Below are positions 54,018-62,571 of a DNA stretch of 64,000 nt, in pieces. Numbering within the stretch: the first letter of the stretch is position 1; each line of letters starts with the position of its first letter. The stretch comes from Erwinia billingiae Eb661. GTDB taxonomy: Bacteria > Pseudomonadota > Gammaproteobacteria > Enterobacterales > Enterobacteriaceae. Under the pieces are notes generated by a model. It had not been told where the DNA came from. It was given only the letters and a program-made list of their open reading frames with translations, and made no database searches. The stretch covers positions 4,836,001 through 4,900,000 of the forward strand of contig NC_014306.1 in assembly GCF_000196615.1 (NCBI RefSeq). Direction: 5' to 3'. Made by a program: the position numbers and the translations under genes.

Positions 54018-54815
54018 TTAGCGCGATCTCAGCGGCGCCTGCATTTCACCGTCGCCGACCTTGATATCCAGCAGCGCAGCAATACGCTTGCTGACGATCT
54101 CAATATCAAAGGCCGCCGCCGAAACAGGGCTGAAATCAAAGATGGACTGCTGCGAGGCATTGGCTTCCGCCACGCTCTCATCGCGATTCACCACACCCAA
54201 CAACCGGTCGCCCAGTCGCTGTTGCATAAAGGCCGTTACGTCACGACTGATGTTGCGGCGGCTGTCACTCTGGTTCAGCACAAAGAAGTGTCCTGAACGC
54301 TGATTCAGCGCAGCGCCAATCATTTTTTCGTTTTCGATTTGCGGCAGCAGTGACAGCGAAGCGGTATCCGCCAGCATCACCACAAGGTGTAAATCGGCAA
54401 GATCGGTCATTGCCTTTAGGGCTGGACCCGGTCCTGGCGGAAAATCAGCGACAATCACCAGGCCTGGGTAGTTGAGGACGGTATGTAAACCCCGTGCGAG
54501 GAAGTTCGGGTCGCGGGATAAATTATCTTCAAATTCAACACGCTGCTGTTCAGTCACGTCACCATACGGCATCACAAAGATGTTGCCGCCGGTGGTTAAA
54601 ATAGACTGGCTCCAGTCGGGTGATTCGGACGATTTCGCCACGTAACCCCGCCCGTCTGACAACGGCACGCCAAAATGCAGACGCAGGGCGTTCTGCACAT
54701 CAAAGTCGATGGCCAGCACTTTGCTGCCGCCACGGGCGAGGGAATAGGCGAGGTTGGCCGCCAGCGTGGTTTTACCCACGCCCCCTTTGGGAGAACAAAC
54801 ACAAACTAACGGCAT
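54018..54815 (-). CDS. bcsQ: Cellulose biosynthesis ParA-like ATPase BcsQ (bcsO/D-type locus)
   Basis: 265 aa. MinD/ParA-family ATPase with a complete deviant Walker A motif (CSPKGGVGKTTLAANLAYSL, Lys present twice), unlike the first BcsQ copy whose P-loop lacks the signature lysine. LAIDFDVQNALRLHFG carries the Walker A' Asp, and IVADFPPGPGPA the Walker B region. It is expected to position the synthase complex at the inner membrane. Its start overlaps the bcsO end by about 10 nt, so the two are translationally linked. Confidence 0.92.
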   Translation of the reverse strand: MPLVCVCSPKGGVGKTTLAANLAYSLARGGSKVLAIDFDVQNALRLHFGVPLSDGRGYVAKSSESPDWSQSILTTGGNIFVMPYGDVTEQQRVEFEDNLSRDPNFLARGLHTVLNYPGLVIVADFPPGPGPALKAMTDLADLHLVVMLADTASLSLLPQIENEKMIGAALNQRSGHFFVLNQSDSRRNISRDVTAFMQQRLGDRLLGVVNRDESVAEANASQQSIFDFSPVSAAAFDIEIVSKRIAALLDIKVGDGEMQAPLRSR

Positions 54816-55576
54816 GAGGCAATTCTCTCCAGCAGAGGTTGCAGCAAAGTATCTTTCGATAAAGAGGTCACTGACGGCTCCGGCGCGGTGCTGAACAGCT
54901 GCTTAAAGCGCGGCAGATCGGCAGCCGGTTGCACCGGGGCTGCGGGCTGACGAGCCGGTGCAGTCTGCACGGGCGCAGCGGTGGGCAGCGAGGACAGGGA
55001 CGCCATCAGCGGTGACGCGGCCGGGGCTGGCTGAGCAGCTGGTGCGGCGGCGGCTGGGGTGGCGAAGGCCGGCTGAGAAGCTGGTGCGGCGGCGGCAAAG
55101 GCCGGCTGAGCTGACGCCAGCGGGTTCTGCGCCTCATTAAACGGGTTCACGGCCTGAGGCTCAGGTGCAGGTGCAGGTTCCGCCACCGGCGCAGGCTTCA
55201 GCGACGCGGATATGCTGTCCAGCAAGGAGCCACCAATCTGCGCTGCCGCCGGTTTCGCCACGAGCGGCGCCACGCTGTGCGACGGCGCGTGCGTAGGCGG
55301 CTGGTGCTGTGGTTTTGGCTGCTGAACCGGCTGCACTGGCTGCGCGGCTTGTCCCAGCAGGGCATCCAGGCTGTCTTCGGCAATCGGTTGCGGCGCAGGC
55401 ACATCGATACGCTGACCGTTGCCTAAAGCCGACTCTGCGCCATCATTCATTAACTGTTTGATGATCGCCCAATTGGCACTGTCTGAATTCTTCGTCTGTT
55501 CAGACATGTCCTTGAATTCGATATGGTTTGTTTGCGTTTTTTCTTTAAAACGCTGCAGGTCATCATAACTTTTCAT
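54806..55576 (-). CDS. bcsO: Proline/alanine-rich cellulose biosynthesis protein BcsO
   Basis: About 256 aa, first gene of the second locus. The N-terminus has the BcsO pattern (MKSYDDLQRFKEKT, then a helix WAIIKQLMNDG), followed by a long low-complexity Pro/Ala/Gln stretch (about 55-225) and a short conserved end (FKQLFSTAPE). The low-complexity DNA contains an 18-bp direct repeat at 55037 and 55079, 42 bp apart. BcsO function is unknown; it co-occurs with BcsD and may take part in spatial organisation. The start at 55576 is preferred by family alignment; neither it nor the in-frame 55621 has a good ribosome site. Confidence 0.78.
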   Translation of the reverse strand: MKSYDDLQRFKEKTQTNHIEFKDMSEQTKNSDSANWAIIKQLMNDGAESALGNGQRIDVPAPQPIAEDSLDALLGQAAQPVQPVQQPKPQHQPPTHAPSHSVAPLVAKPAAAQIGGSLLDSISASLKPAPVAEPAPAPEPQAVNPFNEAQNPLASAQPAFAAAAPASQPAFATPAAAAPAAQPAPAASPLMASLSSLPTAAPVQTAPARQPAAPVQPAADLPRFKQLFSTAPEPSVTSLSKDTLLQPLLERIASCR

Positions 55577-56096
55577 GGGAATGATCGCGGAGAGTGGGGG
55601 GATTTCGCGGCAATATACCATACAATGTTTATATGCATCAGATTATTCTTATCGCCAGTCAGGGTGCAGAAGAATGATTAATTAACTCTTCAGGATAAAT
55701 AAAATAAATGATTGCGCAGGCTATCAATCAACTTTGTTATTATTTGCCTTAATTAAATAATTTCGTCAGGTTAATTAAATAGAATGACGATTAAAAGACA
55801 ATGAATGATAAGAGGAAATAGCCAACTTCTTTGAGTTTAGCAATACGTTAGGGGAAGTAATCAAAGTTTATGCTGGCAAGCGGTGAAATTTGACATAAGT
55901 CACCTTTGACTGGCCCTGAACCCCTACTTTATCCGGTGGTCCTGTTCCTCCCAGCCTTTTGAACTGACCATTGGTCCTAAGCGCAATCGCCTGAGCAATC
56001 GCTACTCACGCCTTATTTCTCTTATAAATTCGTCTGCTACGCACAGATAAAAAAAGGGCGAATCGATGATTCGCCCTTCTCGCTTATGGCCGGACC
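55577..56096. other. Intergenic region between bcsO and dppF
   Basis: This 520-bp AT-rich stretch holds the promoter region of the bcsO operon (minus) and, at its right end, the dppF terminator. A plus-strand TTGACT with TTATCC 17 bp further (about 55907-55935) resembles a promoter but no gene follows it, so a small RNA cannot be excluded. No coding sequence was recognised. Confidence 0.45.
56048..56078 (-). terminator. Rho-independent terminator of dppABCDF
   Basis: AAGGGCGAATC and GATTCGCCCTT pair around GAT; on the minus strand a T run follows. Confidence 0.92.
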
Positions 56097-57101
56097 TCAG
56101 TTACCGACCGGTTGACCTTCATCCTGATCGACGGCGAAGCAGGCTATCTGCTGGTCGCCATACTGCTTGAGCTGCGGTTGCAGCTGGGTGCAGGGACCAA
56201 AACGGCGGCGGCAACGGGCGTTAAACGCGCAGCCCGGCGGCGGATTCAGCGGGCTTGGCAGCTCGCCGGTCAGCTTGATGCGTTCGCGACGCTCGTCCGG
56301 GTTCAGACGTGGCGTCGCAGACAGCAGCGCCTGGGTGTACGGATGGCGTGGGTTCGCAAAGATCGCTTCTTTACTGCCCCGCTCCACGCAGCGTCCCAGA
56401 TACATCACCATCACTTCATCCGCGATATGCTCCACCACCGACAGGTCGTGGGAAATAAACACGTATGACAGCCCCAGCTCCTGTTGCAGATCCATCATCA
56501 GGTTCAGCACCTGCGCGCGCACCGACACGTCCAGCGCCGATACCGGTTCATCGGCAATCAGCACGTCCGGATCCAGCATCAGGCCACGGGCGATGGCAAT
56601 ACGCTGACGCTGACCGCCGGAGAACATATGCGGATAGCGATCGTAATGCTCGGTTTTCAGGCCGACCTTGGCCATCATCGCCAGGGTTTTCTCGCGGCGC
56701 TCGGCTTTGCTCAGGCTGGTGTTAATCAGCAGCGGCTCTTCAAGGATCTGGCTGACCTTTTTACGCGGGTTCAGCGAGCCGTAGGGGTTCTGGAAGACGA
56801 TCTGAATTTTCTGGCGGCGCAGCTTCTGGGCCGCCGGATCGTGCTTCAGCAAATCCTGTCCCTGATAGAACAGCTGGCCTTCGGTCGGCGTTTCAATCAT
56901 GGTCAGTAAACGGCCCAGCGTGGATTTACCACAGCCTGACTCGCCTACCACCGCCAGCGTTTTGCCGCGCTCCAGATTAAAGGAGACGCCGTCCAGCGCC
57001 TTCACCAGACGCTCCTGACCAAACAGCCCTTTCTTCACCGGGTAATGCTTTTTCAGATCGATCGCCTGCATCAGCAGCGCAGAGTTATGTTCAGGCTTCA
57101 T
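56097..57101 (-). CDS. dppF: Dipeptide ABC transporter ATPase DppF
   Basis: 334 aa, the same length as E. coli DppF. One of two ATPases energising dipeptide (and haem/5-aminolevulinate) import. Walker [10 protein letters not shown], signature [15 protein letters not shown], Walker [13 protein letters not shown] and the C-terminal oligopeptide-transporter motif with [14 protein letters not shown] (Fe-S or structural Cys) are all present. The start at 57101 (GGGAG upstream) overlaps the dppD end by 11 nt; the longer frame to 57203 lies inside dppD and was rejected. Confidence 0.97.
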   Translation of the reverse strand: MKPEHNSALLMQAIDLKKHYPVKKGLFGQERLVKALDGVSFNLERGKTLAVVGESGCGKSTLGRLLTMIETPTEGQLFYQGQDLLKHDPAAQKLRRQKIQIVFQNPYGSLNPRKKVSQILEEPLLINTSLSKAERREKTLAMMAKVGLKTEHYDRYPHMFSGGQRQRIAIARGLMLDPDVLIADEPVSALDVSVRAQVLNLMMDLQQELGLSYVFISHDLSVVEHIADEVMVMYLGRCVERGSKEAIFANPRHPYTQALLSATPRLNPDERRERIKLTGELPSPLNPPPGCAFNARCRRRFGPCTQLQPQLKQYGDQQIACFAVDQDEGQPVGN

Positions 57102-58077
57102 AAGTTGGTCTCCCGGCATCATCCAGAGGGTAATGACATTTGGACTGACGCCCCGGAATATCACGTAATTCAGGTTCTTCAACCCGGCAGCGGTCGTTGG
57201 CATACGGGCAACGCGGGTTCAGCAGACAGCCCTGCGGACGGTCATATTTGCCCGGCACCACGCCCGGCAGTGACGCCAGACGCGCCTTGTCAGCGGCAAA
57301 CTCCGGCAGCGCACGCAGCAGCGCCTGAGTGTACGGATGGCGTGGCGATTTGAAGATATCAACGGCCTTACCGGTTTCCACCACCTGCCCGGCATACATC
57401 ACGATGATGTGGTGCGCGGCTTCGGCCACCAGCGCCAGATCGTGAGTGATCAGGATCAGCGCCATGTTCTCCTGCTGTTGCAGCTCAAGCAGCAGCTCGA
57501 TGATCTGCGCCTGAATGGTCACATCCAGCGCGGTGGTGGGCTCATCGGCAATCAGCAGTTTTGGCCGACAGGCGATGGCCATCGCAATCATCACGCGCTG
57601 GCTCATCCCGCCCGAAAGCTGGTGCGGATAGACATCCAGACGCGACGACGGATCGGGGATGCCGACCTGGTTAAGCAGGTCAATCGCACGCTGGCGACGG
57701 GTTTTCTTGTTGCCGCCCTGATGCACCTTGATCGCTTCCATAATCTGGAAGCCCACGGTGTAACACGGATTCAGGCTGGTCATTGGATCCTGGAAAATCA
57801 TCGCCACTTCCGAGCCCACCAGCTGGCGGCGCTCTTTCTCGGAGATGCGTTTCAGGTCGCGCTGGTTAAACTCCAGCTTTTCCGCCATCACTTTGCCGGG
57901 ATAATCGATCAGCCCCATGATCGCCAGCGAGCTGACGGATTTACCGGAGCCGGATTCGCCGACGATGCCGACCACCTGGCCCTGCTCGACCTGATAGCTG
58001 ATGCGATCGACCGCTTTAAACGGTGCCTTCTCGTCGCCGAAATGCACCGACAGTTTGTCTACAGTGAATAGTGCCAT
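57091..58077 (-). CDS. dppD: Dipeptide ABC transporter ATPase DppD
   Basis: 328 aa (E. coli 327). Partner ATPase of DppF. Walker A GESGSGKS, signature [15 protein letters not shown], Walker [13 protein letters not shown], and the C-terminal [14 protein letters not shown] cluster. It follows dppC by 9 nt. Confidence 0.97.
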   Translation of the reverse strand: MALFTVDKLSVHFGDEKAPFKAVDRISYQVEQGQVVGIVGESGSGKSVSSLAIMGLIDYPGKVMAEKLEFNQRDLKRISEKERRQLVGSEVAMIFQDPMTSLNPCYTVGFQIMEAIKVHQGGNKKTRRQRAIDLLNQVGIPDPSSRLDVYPHQLSGGMSQRVMIAMAIACRPKLLIADEPTTALDVTIQAQIIELLLELQQQENMALILITHDLALVAEAAHHIIVMYAGQVVETGKAVDIFKSPRHPYTQALLRALPEFAADKARLASLPGVVPGKYDRPQGCLLNPRCPYANDRCRVEEPELRDIPGRQSKCHYPLDDAGRPTYEA

Positions 58078-58086
58078 CTGGTGCCT

Positions 58087-58989
58087 CTACTGCTTGAGTT
58101 TCGGGTCGAGGGCGTCACGCAATCCGTCGCCCATCAGGTTAAATGCCAGTACGGTCAGCAGGATCGCGACACCAGGGAAGGTGACCACCCACCAGGCACT
58201 TTGCGCATACTGCAACACGTCGGAGAGCATGGTGCCCCACTCCGGTGTTGGTGGCTGCGCACCCATACCCAGGAAGCCCAGCGCGGCCATATCGAGGATC
58301 GCGTTGGAGAAGCCCAGAGACGCCTGCACGATCAGCGGTGCCAGGCAGTTTGGTAAAATGTTGATAAACATCTGGCGGATCGGGCCAGCGCCGGCCACGT
58401 TGGAAGCGGTGACATAATCGCGGTTCACTTCCACCAGCACCGCGGCGCGGGTCAGACGAATATAGTGCGGCAGGGCCACGAAGGTCAGCGCGATGGAGGC
58501 ATTGACGATCGACGGCCCGAAGATTGCCACCAGCACCAACGCCAGCAGCAGGCTTGGCAGCGCCAGCATGATATCGACCAGACGCATAATCACGTTGTCG
58601 GTGACACCGCCGACGTAACCGGCGATCAGACCGAAAATCACGCCGAGGATCAGCGACAGCACCACCACCAGACAGCCGACCAGCAGCGACAGGCGGGCAC
58701 CGTACATCAGACGGGAAAGCACATCGCGGCCCACGTCATCGGTACCGAGAATAAACTTCCAGCTGCCGCCATCCTGCCAGGCCGGCGGATGCAGCAACGC
58801 ATCGCGGAACTGTTCAGACGGCGCATGCGGCGCCAGCACGTTGGCAAAGATCGCAATCAGGAACATCAGAACCACGTAAACCAGGCCGATCACCGCGCCT
58901 TTGTTACGCTTAAAGTAGTGCCAGAACTCCTGTAACGGGGTCATGGGCTTTGGGGCAGCGCTCACGCTGCCTGGATCGAGTGCAGACAT
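58087..58989 (-). CDS. dppC: Dipeptide ABC transporter permease DppC
   Basis: 300 aa, equal to E. coli. Inner-membrane permease with six helices; the binding-protein-dependent transport (EAA) loop is seen as YVTASNVAGAGPIRQMFINI. N-terminal cytoplasmic tail precedes the first helix (GAVIGLVYVVLMFLIAIFAN). GAGGAT lies right before its ATG and it starts 12 nt after dppB. Confidence 0.97.
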   Translation of the reverse strand: MSALDPGSVSAAPKPMTPLQEFWHYFKRNKGAVIGLVYVVLMFLIAIFANVLAPHAPSEQFRDALLHPPAWQDGGSWKFILGTDDVGRDVLSRLMYGARLSLLVGCLVVVLSLILGVIFGLIAGYVGGVTDNVIMRLVDIMLALPSLLLALVLVAIFGPSIVNASIALTFVALPHYIRLTRAAVLVEVNRDYVTASNVAGAGPIRQMFINILPNCLAPLIVQASLGFSNAILDMAALGFLGMGAQPPTPEWGTMLSDVLQYAQSAWWVVTFPGVAILLTVLAFNLMGDGLRDALDPKLKQ

Positions 58990-59001
58990 ATCCTCGTCCC
59001 C

Positions 59002-60021
59002 TTATTTCTTGTGGCGAATGCGCGGGTTAACCACGCCATAGAGCACATCAACCAGCAGGTTGACCGCGATAATCAGGATGGCCACCATCAGCACGCCGCC
59101 CTGCACCACCGGATAGTCACGACGCTGAAGCGCATCGATCAGCCAGCGGCCCAGACCCGGCCAGGAGAAGATGGTTTCGGTCAGGATGGCGCCCGCCAGC
59201 AGCGTGCCCACCTGCAACCCGATCACGGTCACCACCGGCAGCATCGCATTGCGCAGCGCATGGACCACAATCACCCGCATCCGCGTCAGCCCTTTGGCGC
59301 GCGCGGTACGGATGTAGTCTTCACCTAACACTTCCAGCATCGCCGAACGCGTCATACGGACGATCACCGCCAGCGGAATGGTCCCCAGCACGATGGCCGG
59401 CAGGATCATATGCATTACGGCGTCTTTGAAGTCGCCCGGTTCGCCCCAGATCAGGGTATCAATCAGCATAAAACCGGTTAGCGGCTGACTGTCGTCGAGG
59501 AACACCGTATCGCCTATTCGCCCCGCGACCGGGGTCAGGTTCCAGTGCACCGACACCAGCATGATCATCATCATTCCCCACCAGAAAATCGGCATGGAGT
59601 AACCGGTCAGCGAGATGCCGACCACGGTATGATCGAAGATGGAACCGCGTTTAACCGCAGCCAGTACCCCGGCAGGGATGCCGACAGCCACGGCAAAAAT
59701 CATCGCGCAGATGCCCAGTTCCAGCGTCGCTTTAAAGCGCGGAACGAATTCCTGCCAGACCGGGATGCGGCTTTTCAGTGAAATGCCTAAATCGCCATGG
59801 AGCACGCCATAGACGTAGGAGACATATTGTTGCCACAGCGGCTTATCCAGACCCATCTGGGCCAGAAGCTGCGCGTGACGTTCAGGAGACATTCCGCGTT
59901 CGCCGGCCATAATCAGCACCGGATCGCCCGGGATCATATGGACAAACGCGAAGGTTAACAGGGTGATACCAATAAACGTTGGGATGACAAGTCCCAAACG
60001 TCGGAGTATGAACTGCAGCAT
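59002..60021 (-). CDS. dppB: Dipeptide ABC transporter permease DppB
   Basis: 339 aa, equal to E. coli. Inner-membrane permease partner of DppC. The first helix (LGLVIPTFIGITLLTFAF), the HMIPGDP motif and the EAA loop (DYIRTARAKGLTRMRVIVVH) are typical of the oligopeptide permease family. A 275-bp gap separates it from dppA, as in E. coli, where the binding protein is made in excess. Confidence 0.97.
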   Translation of the reverse strand: MLQFILRRLGLVIPTFIGITLLTFAFVHMIPGDPVLIMAGERGMSPERHAQLLAQMGLDKPLWQQYVSYVYGVLHGDLGISLKSRIPVWQEFVPRFKATLELGICAMIFAVAVGIPAGVLAAVKRGSIFDHTVVGISLTGYSMPIFWWGMMMIMLVSVHWNLTPVAGRIGDTVFLDDSQPLTGFMLIDTLIWGEPGDFKDAVMHMILPAIVLGTIPLAVIVRMTRSAMLEVLGEDYIRTARAKGLTRMRVIVVHALRNAMLPVVTVIGLQVGTLLAGAILTETIFSWPGLGRWLIDALQRRDYPVVQGGVLMVAILIIAVNLLVDVLYGVVNPRIRHKK

Positions 60022-60296
60022 ATTCCGGATTCTCTTTTGGTTCCCGCAGGCTCGTAGCCCGAGAGATTATATTTGCTCACATCTTGCCGCGGATATTCTC
60101 CGCCGCGACGCTTTTCAGGGCGCCGTACCTGGCATTGATTGAATGAATTCAATTAATGATGACTTCAGATGGTGATAACCGTCGGGCGCAGAGTGAAGAA
60201 CAAGGCGCGCGGCGCACAGCAACCCAGACATGGCATCGTGCCAGTCGAAGGTGGCGAGCGCCGCGCAACGCAGTTATTCAACCGCGCACCCGTTTA
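60022..60296. other. dppA-dppB spacer
   Basis: A 275-bp gap inside the operon. It contains an AT palindrome, ATTGAAT-GA-ATTCAAT (60138-60153), and a short GC hairpin (CCGCG/CGCGG near 60087-60107). These may stabilise or end the dppA transcript so that the binding protein is made in excess; no gene was seen. Confidence 0.5.
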
Positions 60297-61901
60297 CTAT
60301 TCCTGAATATCAACGTTCTCGAAGTGATGTTTACCCAATGGGTCAACCACGTAGCCGGTCACTTTCTTGCTCACCGGCTCGTACACCGTAGAGTGCGCGA
60401 TAATCAGCGCAGGCGCCTGGTCGTGCATCACAACCTGAGCCTGTTTGTAGTATTCAATACGTTTGTTGTGATCGGGCTCAGCACGGGCTGGCTGGATCTG
60501 GTCTTCAAACGGCTTGTAACACCAGCGGGAGTAGTTGGAACCGTCTTTTGCCGCTGCACAGCTGAACAGGGTGGCGAAGAAGTTATCCGGATCCCCATTA
60601 TCGCCGGTCCAGCCCATCATCACGGTCTGGTGTTCACCGGCTTTAGCACGCTTCAGGTACTCGCCCCACTCGTAGGTGACGATCTTGGCTTTCACGCCAA
60701 TTTTCGCCCAGTCGGACTGGATCATTTCAGCCATACGACGCGCGTTCGGGTTGTACGGACGCTGAACCGGCATTGCCCACAGGTCGATGGAGAACCCGTC
60801 TGGCATACCCGCTTCTTTTAGCAGCGCTTTCGCTTTCGCCGGGTCGTAGGTGTAATCCTTGACCGCGTCGTTGTAGCCCCACATGGTTGGTGGGATCAGG
60901 TTTTTGGCCGCCTGGCCAGCACCCTGATACACCGCGTCGATGATCGCCTGCTTGTTAACGGCCGTGATCAGCGCCTGGCGCACTTTCAGGTTATCCAGCG
61001 GTTTTTTCTCAGTGTTGAACGACAGGTAACCGACGTTCAGGCCTGGCATCTGCATCAGGTTGATATTTTTATCTTCCTTCATGCGGGCGATGTCAGCCGG
61101 GTTCGGGTACGGCATCACCTGGCATTCGCCTTTCTGCAGCTTGGCGTAACGCACGGACGCATCCGGGGTGATGGAGAACACCAGACGGTCGATTTTTGGC
61201 TTGGTGCCCCAGTACTGGTCAAAGGCTTTGTACAGGATGCGGGAGTCTTTCTGGTACTGCACCAGCTGGAACGGACCGGTACCGACCGGGTTCAGGTCGA
61301 TTTTTTCCGGGGTACCGGCTTTCAGCATGTTGTCAGCGTATTCAGCCGACAGCACGGAGGCGAAGTCCATGCCGAGGTCGGCCAGGAACGGAGACTCAGG
61401 ACGGGTCAGCACGAAGCGCACGGTATTGTCGTCCACTTTCTCGATTTTGCTGATCAGCTTCGGCATGTCCATGCCTTCGAAGTATTCGTAGCTGCCGCCA
61501 GAGACGCCATGATACTTGTTGTTCTTATCGAGCTGACGCTCGAAGGAGAACACCACGTCATCGGCGTTGAAATCGCGGGTTGGCTTGAAGTCTTTGGTGG
61601 TCTGCCACTTCACACCCTTACGCAGGTGGAAGGTGTAGGTTTTACCGTCTTCGCTCACTTCCCACTTCTCTGCCAGGCCAGGCTGGATTTCAGTGGTGCC
61701 GATTTTGAATTCAACCAGACGGTTGTAGATCGGAACTGAGCTGGCATCGTAAGTGGTGCCGGAGGTGAACAGCTGTGGGTTAAAGCCCTCAGGCGACCCT
61801 TCTGAACAATAAACAAGGGTTTTAGCCTGGACGCCAGCGGCAACGGTGAGAGCAATCAGGCTCAGACCTACCTTCAGCATCCCTGTTTTAGAAATACGCA
61901 T
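60297..61901 (-). CDS. dppA: Periplasmic dipeptide-binding protein DppA
   Basis: 534 aa (E. coli 535). Signal peptide (cleavage after GVQA) and the SBP_bac_5 fold that encloses dipeptides, and in E. coli also haem and 5-aminolevulinate. The mature start KTLVYCSEGSPEGFNPQLFT and the end VVDPLGKHHFENVDIQE match E. coli. Start at 61901 with GGAG upstream. A C/A-rich leader just before the ribosome site is a likely GcvB small-RNA target. Confidence 0.97.
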   Translation of the reverse strand: MRISKTGMLKVGLSLIALTVAAGVQAKTLVYCSEGSPEGFNPQLFTSGTTYDASSVPIYNRLVEFKIGTTEIQPGLAEKWEVSEDGKTYTFHLRKGVKWQTTKDFKPTRDFNADDVVFSFERQLDKNNKYHGVSGGSYEYFEGMDMPKLISKIEKVDDNTVRFVLTRPESPFLADLGMDFASVLSAEYADNMLKAGTPEKIDLNPVGTGPFQLVQYQKDSRILYKAFDQYWGTKPKIDRLVFSITPDASVRYAKLQKGECQVMPYPNPADIARMKEDKNINLMQMPGLNVGYLSFNTEKKPLDNLKVRQALITAVNKQAIIDAVYQGAGQAAKNLIPPTMWGYNDAVKDYTYDPAKAKALLKEAGMPDGFSIDLWAMPVQRPYNPNARRMAEMIQSDWAKIGVKAKIVTYEWGEYLKRAKAGEHQTVMMGWTGDNGDPDNFFATLFSCAAAKDGSNYSRWCYKPFEDQIQPARAEPDHNKRIEYYKQAQVVMHDQAPALIIAHSTVYEPVSKKVTGYVVDPLGKHHFENVDIQE

Positions 61902-61914
61902 GCTTCTGCTCCAA

Positions 61915-61937
61915 TTGTGATGTGGTGTTGTGTGCAC
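61915..61937 (-). promoter_or_regulatory. Probable GcvB small-RNA target in the dppA leader
   Basis: On the minus strand the leader 14-36 nt before the dppA start is C/A-rich, with CACACAACACCACATCACAA. GcvB represses dppA in E. coli and Salmonella by pairing its G/U-rich R1 region with such ACACAAC-type sites. Confidence 0.5.
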
Positions 61938-62522
61938 GTGCGCAAGACCCTGTATTTTTTTAGTGCGGTCTTTGCGTTGCCTTGCGGCGCTGGAGAAGGA
62001 AAGGATCGGTCAGGGGAGAAACCATCAGACTAATCCGCATCCTGTCTCGCTGAGGCATCAATTTGTCAACAGTTGCAAGGAACGTCAATACAACTGTCAG
62101 GTATTTACACAGAGTGTGAGAAACAGCAAGCAAACATAAAAAAAACCAATTGCGGGGTTTTTCAGAGGAAACGATTGATTGCAGCCAGTTTCACCGCACA
62201 AAGATAATGCCCACAACTTTAATCATGGCAATTTGCTCTAAAAAAAAACGATTAATTTAGTCGGCTAACTGGGTTATTTATGAACGATACGCTTTGCTTA
62301 TATCAACTTAGCCAGCTAAATATGCTGCAACTGACGCATAAGAAATCAGCAACAACCCGGGATCGGTCATAAGCGGAACGCGGCGCGAAATAAGGGGATG
62401 AAACCAGACGGCAGAAGGGTTTCAGCGACTTTTTTTCCATTTAAAATGGACAAATTTTTGTAACAGTCATTTTTCGCCAACAGGATTTTATGCTGCGGTT
62501 TTGCGGTGGGGAATTTCAGGCA
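61938..62522. other. dppA upstream region
   Basis: About 585 bp between eptB and dppA, AT-rich. It should contain the dppA promoter, perhaps near TTGACA at 62064-62069 (minus strand), which would agree with a leader of about 150 nt as in E. coli. The proK tRNA gene that lies here in E. coli was looked for and not found. No coding sequence recognised. Confidence 0.5.
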
Positions 62523-62523
62523 T

Positions 62524-62548
62524 AAAAAAGCCCGGAACGATCCGGGCT
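62524..62548 (-). terminator. Rho-independent terminator of eptB
   Basis: AGCCCGGA and TCCGGGCT pair around ACGA; six T follow on the minus strand. Confidence 0.92.
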
Positions 62549-62571
62549 AATTGCAGGGGTTTTGCAGCCGA

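Noticed and set aside
55900..56040. Small RNA gene between bcsO and dppF
   Set aside because: A promoter-like pair is present on the plus strand, but the hairpin at 56054-56078 has its T run only on the minus strand, so no plus-strand transcript end is supported.
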